Assembly (NCBI RefSeq): GCF_003628145.1
Contig: NZ_RBZV01000016.1
Coordinates: 47,133 to 111,132, forward strand
DNA: 64,000 nucleotides
Reading direction: 5' to 3'
DNA from: Trinickia fusca
Lineage (GTDB): Bacteria > Pseudomonadota > Gammaproteobacteria > Burkholderiales > Burkholderiaceae
The notes below the pieces were generated by a model. It made no database searches. It was given only the letters and a program-made list of their open reading frames with translations, and was not told the origin of the DNA. Below, piece by piece: positions 51,840-59,719 of this stretch (positions are counted from its first letter, which is position 1; each line of letters begins with the position of its first letter). The translations under genes and the position numbers were made by a program.

Positions 51840-53564
51840 TCAGCGAAGGGCGGGAAAATCTTCTTCCCAGAACTCGCCGGGCAGGCGCTCGCTGGCGTCG
51901 CCGCGCTCGAGTTCGCGCCGGCGCAGCTCGACGCGGCGAATCTTGCCCGAGATCGTCTTGGGCAAGTCGCACAGTTCGAGTCGGCGAATGCGCTTGTACG
52001 GCGAAAGACGCTCGCGCGAGAAGCGGAACACGCTTTCGGCGAGCTCGGGGCCGAACGTATAGCCGTGGCGCAACATCACGTACGCCTTGGGCACCGCCAG
52101 GCGAAGCGGATCGGGGCTGGGCACGACGGCCGCCTCGGCGATCGCTTCGTGTTCGATCAGCACGCTTTCGAGTTCGAACGGGCTCAAGCGGTAGTCGGAA
52201 GACTTGAACACGTCGTCGGCGCGGCCCACGTAGACGTAGTAGCCGTCGGCGCGGCGCAGCGCGATGTCGGAGGTGTGATAGCGGCGCTCGCGCATCACCT
52301 GCGCGGTGGCGTCGGCGTTGTTGGCGTAGCCGGTCATGAGGCCGAGCGGACGAGGGCTCGCCGGATCGAGCGGCAGGGCGATCTCGCCTTCCTCGGCCGG
52401 CTGCCCGTCGGGATCGACGAGCGTGACGCGGTAGCCGGGCATCGGCCGGCCCATCGAGCCGGCGACGACGGGCTGCCCCGGCGAATTGCCGATCACGCAG
52501 GTGGTCTCGGTCTGGCCGTAGCCATCGCGGATCGTAATGCCCCAAGCCGCTTTCACGCGCTCGATGATCTCGGGATTGAGCGGCTCGCCCGCCCCGACGA
52601 TCTCCCGCAGCTTCACGGCATACGAGGTGAGCGGCTCCTGGACGAGCATGCGCCAGACGGTGGGCGGCGCGCATAGCGTCGTCACGCCGTATTGGACCAG
52701 CGTATCCAGCGTCTGACGCGCGTCGAAGCGCGCGTAGTTGAGCACGAAGATGCAGGCTTGCGCGTTCCACGGCGCGAAGAAGCAGCTCCACGCGTGCTTG
52801 GCCCAGCCCGGCGAGCTGATGTTCCAGTGGATGTCGCCCGGTTGCAGGCCGACCCAGTACATCGTCGAGAGGCTGCCGACGGGGTAGCTCACGTGCGTGT
52901 GCTCGACGAGCTTCGGCTTCGAGGTCGTGCCCGACGTGAAATACAGCAGCAAGGGATCGTGCGCGAGTGTTTGGCCCAGCGGTTCGAAGTCCGCAGGCGC
53001 CGCATAGCCTTGCCCGAAGTCGCGCCAGCCGTGCGCGAGCGCATCGTCGCGGGCGGCCGGTTCGAGGCCGACGGCGATTTTCTGGAGCGGCATCTCGAGC
53101 GTGTCGAACTTGGCGCACTCGGCCGCATCGACGATGACGAACTTCGGCTGGGCCGTCAGCACGCGCTCGCGCACATCGTTCGCCGACAGCTGCGTCGTGG
53201 CCGGCATCAGCACGGCGCCGAGCTTGATCGCGGCCAGCATCGTGTCCCACAGCTCGACGCGATTGGGCAGCATCAGCAGCACGCGGTCGCCGCGCGACAC
53301 GCCGACGCTGCGCAGGAAGTTGGCGATGCGCGAGGAACGCTCGGACATCTGCGCGAACGAAAGCTTGAGCTGCCCGCCGTTCGCCCCGTCGACGATCCAC
53401 AGTGCGGGCTGGTCGTTGCCGCGCGCCATGACGTCGAAGTAGTCGAGCGCCCAGTTGAACGCGTCGAGCTCGGGCCAGGCGAACTCACTACAGGCACGTT
53501 CGTAGTCGGTGCGGTGGCGCAGCAGCAAGTCGCGCGCATCGACGAAGCGTTGTGATGCCGTCAT
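51840..53564 (-). CDS. AMP-dependent acyl-CoA synthetase (medium-chain type) of the valine operon
   Basis: A 574-residue adenylate-forming enzyme. The phosphate loop is LLYFTSGTTSKPKLVEHTH, the adenine motif DGYGQTET, the hinge YVYVGRADDVFKSSDYRLSP and the catalytic Lys in LPKTISGKIRRVELR. The sequence is closest in feel to medium-chain (ACSM-like) acyl-CoA synthetases. In this operon it may activate isobutyrate or related short branched acids, which is inference. ATG 53564 follows AGGAGA, the same leader type as mmsA. Confidence 0.9.
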   Translation of the reverse strand: MTASQRFVDARDLLLRHRTDYERACSEFAWPELDAFNWALDYFDVMARGNDQPALWIVDGANGGQLKLSFAQMSERSSRIANFLRSVGVSRGDRVLLMLPNRVELWDTMLAAIKLGAVLMPATTQLSANDVRERVLTAQPKFVIVDAAECAKFDTLEMPLQKIAVGLEPAARDDALAHGWRDFGQGYAAPADFEPLGQTLAHDPLLLYFTSGTTSKPKLVEHTHVSYPVGSLSTMYWVGLQPGDIHWNISSPGWAKHAWSCFFAPWNAQACIFVLNYARFDARQTLDTLVQYGVTTLCAPPTVWRMLVQEPLTSYAVKLREIVGAGEPLNPEIIERVKAAWGITIRDGYGQTETTCVIGNSPGQPVVAGSMGRPMPGYRVTLVDPDGQPAEEGEIALPLDPASPRPLGLMTGYANNADATAQVMRERRYHTSDIALRRADGYYVYVGRADDVFKSSDYRLSPFELESVLIEHEAIAEAAVVPSPDPLRLAVPKAYVMLRHGYTFGPELAESVFRFSRERLSPYKRIRRLELCDLPKTISGKIRRVELRRRELERGDASERLPGEFWEEDFPALR

Positions 53565-53616
53565 CAATGTCTCCTGGTCGGCGCGCTCGGTGCGCGCTTC
53601 TCGTTTATAGCCGGCC

Positions 53617-54750
53617 TTAGAGGTGCCGCGCAATCACCATCCGCTGAACCTCGCTCGTGCCTTCATAGATCTGCGTAATGCGCGCGTCGCGGTAGTGGCG
53701 CTCGACCGGATAGTCCTCGAGATAGCCGTAGCCGCCGTGAATCTGGATGGCCTTCGAGCAGACTTCCTCGGCGAGCTCCGACGCGTAGAGCTTGGCCTGC
53801 GATGCTTCCGACAGGCAAGGCTTGCCGTCGCTGCGCAGGCGTGCGGCGTGGTGCACGAGCAGCCGTGCGGCGTTCAGGCGCGTGGCCATGTCGGCCAACA
53901 TGTGCGAGACGGCCTGGTGTTCCTTGATCGGCTTGCCGAACTGTACGCGTTCGCTGGCATAGCGGCGCGCGGCGTCGAATGCGGCGCGCGCGATGCCCAC
54001 GGCCTGGGCGGCAATGCCGATGCGGCCGCCTTCGAGGTTGGACAGTGCGATCTTGAGTCCTTCGCCGCGCGCGCCGAGCAGGTTCGCTTCAGGAATCGCG
54101 CAGTTTTCGAGCGAGATCGGGCACGTATCGGAAGCGCGAATGCCGAGCTTGCTCTCGGGGCGGCCCACGTTGAAGCCCGGCGTGTCGGTCGGCACGATGA
54201 AGGCCGAGATGCCGCGCTTGCCGAGCTCGGGGTCCGTGACCGCGAAGACGATGGCCATGCCCGCACGCCGGCCGTTCGTGACGAATTGCTTGCTGCCGTT
54301 CAGAATCCAGCGGCCATCTTCGAGCACGGCGCGTGTCTTCAGATTGTTCGCTTCCGAGCCCGCTTGCGGTTCCGTCAAACAGAATGCACCGATCGTCTTG
54401 CCGAGCGCGAGATCGTGCAGCCAACGGGCCTGTTGCTCGGGCGTGCCGTAGTTGAGGATCGGCCCGCAGCCGACCGAGTTGTGCACGCTCATCATCGTCG
54501 CGCACGCGGCACAACCGGCAGCGATCTCTTCGAGTGCCAACGCGTAGGCGATGTAATCGGTGTAGGTGCCGCCGAACTCGGCCGGCACGATCATGCCGAG
54601 CAGGCCGAGCTCGCCCATCTGCGCGACGATGTGCTGCGGCAGCGCGCCTTCGCGATCCCATTCGCCGGCATGCGGCGCGAGACATTCGGTGGCGAACTCG
54701 CGGGCGCAATCGCGGATCATCCGTTGTTCGTCGGTGTAGAACTCGTTCAT
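53617..54750 (-). CDS. Acyl-CoA dehydrogenase, probable isobutyryl-CoA dehydrogenase
   Basis: A 377-residue flavin acyl-CoA dehydrogenase. Features are [20 protein letters not shown], the FAD region [20 protein letters not shown] and the closing [20 protein letters not shown] with catalytic Glu in [13 protein letters not shown]. It is the first gene of the mms operon, so the likely substrate is isobutyryl-CoA from valine. ATG 54750 is the family start; the 24-residue leader is rejected. Confidence 0.93.
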   Translation of the reverse strand: MNEFYTDEQRMIRDCAREFATECLAPHAGEWDREGALPQHIVAQMGELGLLGMIVPAEFGGTYTDYIAYALALEEIAAGCAACATMMSVHNSVGCGPILNYGTPEQQARWLHDLALGKTIGAFCLTEPQAGSEANNLKTRAVLEDGRWILNGSKQFVTNGRRAGMAIVFAVTDPELGKRGISAFIVPTDTPGFNVGRPESKLGIRASDTCPISLENCAIPEANLLGARGEGLKIALSNLEGGRIGIAAQAVGIARAAFDAARRYASERVQFGKPIKEHQAVSHMLADMATRLNAARLLVHHAARLRSDGKPCLSEASQAKLYASELAEEVCSKAIQIHGGYGYLEDYPVERHYRDARITQIYEGTSEVQRMVIARHL

Positions 54751-55087
54751 TGCAGCGGACCTTTGGGACCTTTCCGTTTCAGGCTCATTCGAAGGAGGGC
54801 GGTGCGCGGGACGTCGGCGCAAACGTCCCCGCTTGGCGGCGGCCAGGCACGCGCCTTAAACTGTCGCGTTTTGCCCGGCGCGCGTGCGTCTGCCTTCTGC
54901 TACGGCAGCAGCTTTGCTGCACTGCGGCACAGGGCGGCAGCAAGCCGTCAGCCGCCTTACGCGTCGAAGTGTATGAAGGGCGAGGGCGGCTTTCGATGCT
55001 CAAGCCGCTCAATCTGCATGAGCGTATTTACCACCGTACGCCGCGCGAGCAGGCAAGCGCGCTGGCGTTCGAACGATGCCGTGATCG
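54751..55087. promoter_or_regulatory. Divergent control region of the valine operon and its AraC regulator
   Basis: A 337-bp gap with no supported gene. It must hold the operon promoter (left) and the regulator promoter (right). One small stem-loop, GCAGCA-GCTT-TGCTGC at 54905-54920, is visible. No clear MmsR-type direct repeats could be picked out by eye. Confidence 0.45.
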
Positions 55088-56089
55088 ATGAATAGCGAAA
55101 AAGGGACCATCGCCGTCAGCCTCGTCGAGGAGGCCGTGCGTTGCGTGAAGCGCTGTGGCGCTGATCCGCTGCCCATGCTCGAGCAAGCGGGCATTGCGCC
55201 GCAATTGCTCGCCTCGCCTAGCGCACGCGTCTCGTCGGCGCAGTACGGCGCGCTATGGAACGCGATTGGCCGCGGGCTGGACGACGAATTCTTCGGCCAG
55301 GACTCGCACCCGATGCGCAGCGGCAGTTTCATCGCGATGTGCCAAGCCGCGCTGACGGCGCGCAACGGGGCGCAGGCGCTCGCGCGCACGACGGGCTTCA
55401 TGCGGCTCGTGCTCGACGACATGATCGTCGACACGAGCGTGACCGGCGAGCGCGTGCGGCTGACTTATGGTTTGCGCGAGGGTGTGCGCGAAAAGGCCAT
55501 GTTCGCGTATGCGACGCATTTCATCCTCGTGTATGGCGTCGTCAGCTGGCTCGTCGGACGGCGCATTCCGATTCTGTCGGCGCGCTTTCGGTGCGCCGAA
55601 CCGGCCGCGGGCCATGAATACCGCTTGATGTTCTGCGACGATCTGAGCTTCGGCGAACGCGAGTCGTACGTCGATCTCGCCCCCGCGTTTCTCGATCTGC
55701 CCGTGATCCAGACGGCCAAATCGCTGAAAGCATTCCTGCGCGAGGCGCCGGCCAGCTTCATCGTCAAGTACCGGAATCCCGACTCGCTGGCGGCTCGCGT
55801 GCGGCGGGCGCTGCGCGCGCGCCCGATCGCCGAGTGGCCCGGCGCCCACGCCCTCGCGGCCGAGCTGCGCATCGCCGAGGCGACGATGCGCAGGCGGCTC
55901 AAGCGCGAAGGTTATACGTATCAGTCGATCAAGGATGCCTTGCGGCGTGACATGGCCATCGCGGCACTACAGGCCGGCGAGCGCACGATCGCCGACATTG
56001 CCGTGGCCGTGGGCTTCGCCGAGCCGAGCGCCTTTCACCGCGCTTTCAGAAAGTGGACGGGCGCGCGGCCGACTGATTACCGGCCGTAG
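55088..56089 (+). CDS. AraC-family regulator of the valine operon (MmsR-like)
   Basis: A 333-residue AraC/XylS protein with an N-terminal Arabinose-binding-type domain (residues about 10-205) and a C-terminal double HTH (ATMRRRLKREGYTYQSIKDA, IADIAVAVGFAEPSAFHRAF). The divergent position next to the isobutyryl-CoA dehydrogenase gene matches mmsR of the Pseudomonas mmsAB operon, which activates it in response to valine or its metabolites. The assignment relies mainly on context. Confidence 0.88.
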   Translation: MNSEKGTIAVSLVEEAVRCVKRCGADPLPMLEQAGIAPQLLASPSARVSSAQYGALWNAIGRGLDDEFFGQDSHPMRSGSFIAMCQAALTARNGAQALARTTGFMRLVLDDMIVDTSVTGERVRLTYGLREGVREKAMFAYATHFILVYGVVSWLVGRRIPILSARFRCAEPAAGHEYRLMFCDDLSFGERESYVDLAPAFLDLPVIQTAKSLKAFLREAPASFIVKYRNPDSLAARVRRALRARPIAEWPGAHALAAELRIAEATMRRRLKREGYTYQSIKDALRRDMAIAALQAGERTIADIAVAVGFAEPSAFHRAFRKWTGARPTDYRP

Positions 56090-56134
56090 GCCTCGCGGCG
56101 CGGCCGGTGCCACTCATCGGAGCGTAAAGCGGCC

Positions 56135-57037
56135 TTATCCGCCGAGATACTGCGCGGCAGGCAGCACCAACGCTGCGATCACGACAGGCTGTCCCGAGCC
56201 GGTGGTGAGGCCGACCTTCATTTTTCCTTGCGCGTCGAATTGAATCTTCGTGGTGGCCCCCGCGGCGCCCGGGCCCAGATAATACGGCCACATGCCGTCG
56301 GCCGCGTTCTCTTGAATCGCTTGCTGATCCGCCTTGCTGAACTTCGTGCTCGAGACGTACTGTGCGCTCAGGCCCGCAACCACATACAGGCTTGTCACGA
56401 ACCGCTGCATGTTGCCGCTGGGACCAAATGTGCTGTCCCACGTGATTGGCGAATCCGGATTCCACGGCTTACCGCTGTGCTTCGCATACGCAAGTGAAAG
56501 CGCGGACGACACATACCAGTCCGAAGGCGTCGGCGCGAATGGCAGCACGTTGGCGAACGCGAACTGCCCGGATACGTCGCCGGCGGCGAACGCCACGCTC
56601 TGCCCCGATGCGGGCGCGCTGCCACCCCATAGGCCCCAGAACGGCGAAGCTGGGCCACCTGGATTGCTGAACGGAAACTCGTTCGACGGTGCCAGGTTCA
56701 ATTGAGATATGAGGCCTGCGTAGCCGACACTCCAGGCGGGGTCCGCATGTCCCCACTCCTCGAGTTTCCGTTTGGCGACGGCGATTGGATCGAGCAAACC
56801 GCTTCCCGGGATCAGGGAGTCGATCAGCGCGGAGTACGCGGCGAAAAACGTCTCGTCGCCGTCAGGCGAAAAGAGGGTGGAGTCGGACGGAATGGTATTG
56901 AACAGCGACCATAGCGTCGCATCGTCCGTCGGTAGGGCAGAGGCGGGCTGAAGCACCTGTGCGTGGCTCGCGACGATCCCCAGTGCCCCGAATTCCGTGG
57001 TGATGAAGCGCTGCTGCAATTCGACAAACGAAGTCAT
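56135..57037 (-). CDS. Protein of unknown function, paralogue of the gene at 57121
   Basis: A 300-residue protein of unrecognised family. It aligns along its length with the next gene upstream: LWSLFNTIPSDSTLF against LWAYLNNIPVASLTQ, FWGLWGGSAP against FFGLWGGSSS, NVLPFAPTPSDWYVSSAL against NVLPFNATPGNWYSSAAF, FGPSGNMQRFVTSLYV against FGKSGNLQRFATSLLI and PVVIAALVLPAAQYLGG against PVVIGCIVLSAAQYLGH. It lacks about 70 central residues present there. No signal peptide. ATG 57037 follows GAGGTGA. A strong terminator separates it from its paralogue. Confidence 0.8.
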   Translation of the reverse strand: MTSFVELQQRFITTEFGALGIVASHAQVLQPASALPTDDATLWSLFNTIPSDSTLFSPDGDETFFAAYSALIDSLIPGSGLLDPIAVAKRKLEEWGHADPAWSVGYAGLISQLNLAPSNEFPFSNPGGPASPFWGLWGGSAPASGQSVAFAAGDVSGQFAFANVLPFAPTPSDWYVSSALSLAYAKHSGKPWNPDSPITWDSTFGPSGNMQRFVTSLYVVAGLSAQYVSSTKFSKADQQAIQENAADGMWPYYLGPGAAGATTKIQFDAQGKMKVGLTTGSGQPVVIAALVLPAAQYLGG

Positions 57038-57059
57038 GATGGTTCACCTCATCGCGCTG

Positions 57060-57092
57060 AAAAAAAGCGCCGGATCGAGTTCGATCCGGCGC
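57060..57092 (-). terminator. Rho-independent terminator between the two paralogues
   Basis: GCGCCGGATCGA (57067-57078) pairs perfectly with TCGATCCGGCGC (57081-57092). On the minus strand it is followed by seven T residues (57066-57060). It ends the transcript of the 391-residue paralogue 29 bp after its stop, just before the start of the next gene. Confidence 0.9.
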
Positions 57093-57120
57093 CGGAAGGC
57101 AATGCGTCAGTCAGCTGGCC

Positions 57121-58296
57121 TTAACCATAGAACTGCGTCAAGAAGTACTTCGACACCTCGGCTTCGTGGCCGAGGTACTGAGCAGCCGACAGGACGATGC
57201 ACCCGATGACGACGGGCACATCGGGCTTGCTCGTGATCTGGACGACCATATTCCCAGAGGTATTGAATGCCACGCTGGTGCTCGAACCGCTCGAGCTGCT
57301 GGTGGAATAGAACGGCCACATACCGGCGCCCGAATTGTTTCTGATCTCCTGTTGCTCCTGCTCGTTATAGGTGGCCGCCGACTGCACGGTGATCGCCATC
57401 TTGTTCGCGATCAAAAGACTCGTCGCAAACCGTTGCAAGTTGCCCGACTTGCCGAACGTCGTTTCCCAATTGATGGCGGCCTCGGGATCCCACGGCTTCT
57501 TGTTCGGATTGTTGAACGCCATGCCAAACGCGGCCGAGCTGTACCAGTTGCCAGGTGTCGCGTTGAACGGCAGTACGTTCTCGAACGAGGCTTGCAACCC
57601 CACGCCGCTGGAAGCGAATTTCTGGCTCAGCGTAGACTCGGAGCTGCTGCCCCCCCAGAGCCCGAAGAAGCCGGAGTTCGAGCCTTGAGTCCAGGTCCGC
57701 GAGACATCGGATTGCCAACTGTTTGCGCTGACGCTGAAGGAGCGGCTCGGGGCAGCCTTCAGCAAGGTGAGCATCTTCTGATAGCCGGGCATGAAGTCGA
57801 CAGGCTCGGTGCCGGCCGGCTTGTAGGGCAAGACGTTGTTTTGCGCCGCGAAGACCGGATCAAGCATAGCGCGTGCGAGCGCCGAAGCCCCCGACGTCGC
57901 AACGGCCGAACACGGGTCGCAGAGCATCGCCCAATCCCGGAATTCAGCTGGCGTGGGCCCGACTTCTTTGGCCTTTCGGGCGGCCACGTAATCGTTGTAG
58001 CAATTCTGTCCGATCGTCGACTTGAACTGGTTTGGCGCGGCTTGCAATGCCGACATGACCCCTTGATAGTTGGCGAGGAATTGATTGCCTCCCGAGAACA
58101 CCGTGTTCTGCGTCAGCGATGCAACCGGAATATTGTTCAGATAGGCCCAGAGCAGGGCGTCCGCATCCGCCCCGCTGGCGAGCGGGGGCGACGGTTGAAT
58201 CACTTGGAAGGGATCTTGATTCGAGTAGCCGAGCCCTTGTGCGAGGGCGTTATAAAAGCCGTTCTGCAAGTCAAGGAAATTCTTGGGAGTTGCCAT
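57121..58296 (-). CDS. Protein of unknown function, longer paralogue with two-Cys insert
   Basis: A 391-residue protein related to the gene at 56135. The shared parts are the N-terminal segment (TPKNFLDLQNGFYNALAQGL, LLWAYLNNIP) and the C-terminal 200 residues (GFFGLWGGS, KKPWDPEAAINWETTFGKSG, GAGMWPFYS, VPVVIGCIVLSAAQYLG). It carries an extra middle region with C-N-D-Y and LCDPC (about residues 100-130). No signal peptide or membrane segment. ATG 58296 has GAGGTGA upstream, the same leader as its paralogue. The C-terminal extension EAEVSKYFLTQFYG is unique to it. Confidence 0.8.
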   Translation of the reverse strand: MATPKNFLDLQNGFYNALAQGLGYSNQDPFQVIQPSPPLASGADADALLWAYLNNIPVASLTQNTVFSGGNQFLANYQGVMSALQAAPNQFKSTIGQNCYNDYVAARKAKEVGPTPAEFRDWAMLCDPCSAVATSGASALARAMLDPVFAAQNNVLPYKPAGTEPVDFMPGYQKMLTLLKAAPSRSFSVSANSWQSDVSRTWTQGSNSGFFGLWGGSSSESTLSQKFASSGVGLQASFENVLPFNATPGNWYSSAAFGMAFNNPNKKPWDPEAAINWETTFGKSGNLQRFATSLLIANKMAITVQSAATYNEQEQQEIRNNSGAGMWPFYSTSSSSGSSTSVAFNTSGNMVVQITSKPDVPVVIGCIVLSAAQYLGHEAEVSKYFLTQFYG

Positions 58297-58703
58297 GGCT
58301 GTCACCTCGATCTCGTTCTGGAAATAAGGGTTGAAAACGGCATGTGGCTTCGGCGCGCGTCAATTAGCTTGGCGGCGTCGTCAGCATAGGTAATGCATCG
58401 GCGATTGAAGTATTTGATATGGAATTATTTTGTTGTCGACGTCTCCTCCTTTTGCTGGGGTTGCCCCCAAAAAAAGTGTGGCACCTGATTTTGCGTATCG
58501 AGAGCATGCGTCAGATAAAGGTCGATCTGAACCATTCACGCTGATAGGTGGAATCGTCTCGTCGTTGTTGTAATTCGGCTTCCCCGAAGCCGATGTTGTC
58601 GATCAATACGTGCCTGAATGTCAGGCGGGTCAAAATAGCGTCACGGCAACACGCAACCCTCCCCGGGGCTGATCCCCGGGGCACGATCACTCGACATCGG
58701 TAC
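58297..58703. other. Gap between the 161-residue gene and the long paralogue, with a GC hairpin
   Basis: About 400 bp without a gene. Two CCCCGGGG boxes at 58661-58668 and 58674-58681 can pair around CTGAT, a possible terminator for the 161-residue gene, 23 bp after its stop. No T-tract follows. The part nearest the long paralogue is AT-richer and probably holds its promoter. Confidence 0.5.
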
Positions 58704-59189
58704 TCAGTCTTCCAGGACCGGGATCCCTTCCTTCACCAACCAGCGAGCCGAGACATCAGCGTCCTTGATGATGACGCCGCTGATCGGCTCTACACCGCCG
58801 ATCTCGTAGGTGTAGGTGGCCGTGCCTTCTCTGCCCCAAATATTCTTGAGATCGATGACGAGATGCGACACGAACGGCGCCCCAGGCATCGGGTGAACGG
58901 GCGCGCCCTGCAATGAGAAGATTTGAAATGCCTTGCCGACGCCGTAGCCGAGCACGTGCACCGTCCCGTGGAAATGCGTGCGGATGTATTGCACGGGCTT
59001 ACCGGGGTATGTCACGCTCAAGGTGCCGTTGCCGGTTACGTTGCTGCTTCCGGGTTGCACGTGAAGCGTGACGTTGAGCGTCCGACTCGGCATCACAGGG
59101 CCGATTCCGGCTGCGGGAGGCCAATTGATCTGGCCGCCGGTGATATGGAAGTGGCCGATGTGGCTAGGTACGAGGACTTCTTCCGCCAT
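58704..59189 (-). CDS. Protein of unknown function, beta-rich, next to the paralogue pair
   Basis: A 161-residue protein, starting after a strong AAGGAG. It looks all-beta: GHFHITGGQINWPPAAG, SRTLNVTLHVQPGSSNVTGN and YIRTHFHGTVHVLGYGVGK. Three His-rich turns (HIGHFHI, THFHG, APVHP) could bind a metal, which is speculation. The C-terminal half ends EGTATYTYEIGGVEPISGVI. No signal peptide. It is upstream of the paralogue pair on the same strand, but a 407-bp gap makes separate transcription likely. Confidence 0.75.
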   Translation of the reverse strand: MAEEVLVPSHIGHFHITGGQINWPPAAGIGPVMPSRTLNVTLHVQPGSSNVTGNGTLSVTYPGKPVQYIRTHFHGTVHVLGYGVGKAFQIFSLQGAPVHPMPGAPFVSHLVIDLKNIWGREGTATYTYEIGGVEPISGVIIKDADVSARWLVKEGIPVLED

Positions 59190-59719
59190 GACTTTCTCCT
59201 TGAATGGAATTGCATGACTGCGTCACACCCGGCAACGAGCTGCACGATCGCAAATATTCAATGCAACAGGCTCCGCCGAAGCATGCGCTCCTTATCGACT
59301 TCCTCTCTTGTAACTGGGCATCCGAAAACGTGAAATTTCTTTTGCATAAGTCAGGGTGCTGGATGCAGTAAGAATTTATATCTAATTTCTGCAAAGTCAA
59401 TTGCTCGATGATATGGACAGACCAGTCTGATTTTGTCTGGTGCTGCATTTCGAATTTTTTTATCCGAGTGAGCCAAAATCGTTAAAATGACCGCCTGGCT
59501 GAAATGACAGGGTGGATGAGCTAGTTAAATGCATGCGTAATTCGATGTTTTTCGGCGATGCTCGATAATTGCCTTTGCAATGCGATTCATACCCTGTCAA
59601 ATATGTCAGTACTGCCTGCCGGATTGTCCGCCTAGCATCGAATATGACCCTAGTGACGAGGCCGAAGGCGGGGGCCGCGTCACCGCATGCGGCCCGACAA
59701 ACGACGTAAAGGGGAGCTC
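59190..59719. other. AT-rich intergenic region with a weak lux-box-like dyad
   Basis: About 530 bp between divergent genes. It is visibly AT-richer than its surroundings. CCTG (59494-59497) and CAGG (59508-59511) form a CTG-N10-CAG-type dyad, which occurs by chance about once per 4 kb at this stringency. No gene was supported here. Confidence 0.4.

Noticed and set aside
51784..53400. Open frame continuing 1.6 kb upstream of mmsA, in a second frame of the acyl-CoA synthetase gene
   Set aside because: The synthetase in the other frame has all motifs; the extension is Arg/Ala-rich with no family match. It is a high-G+C artefact.
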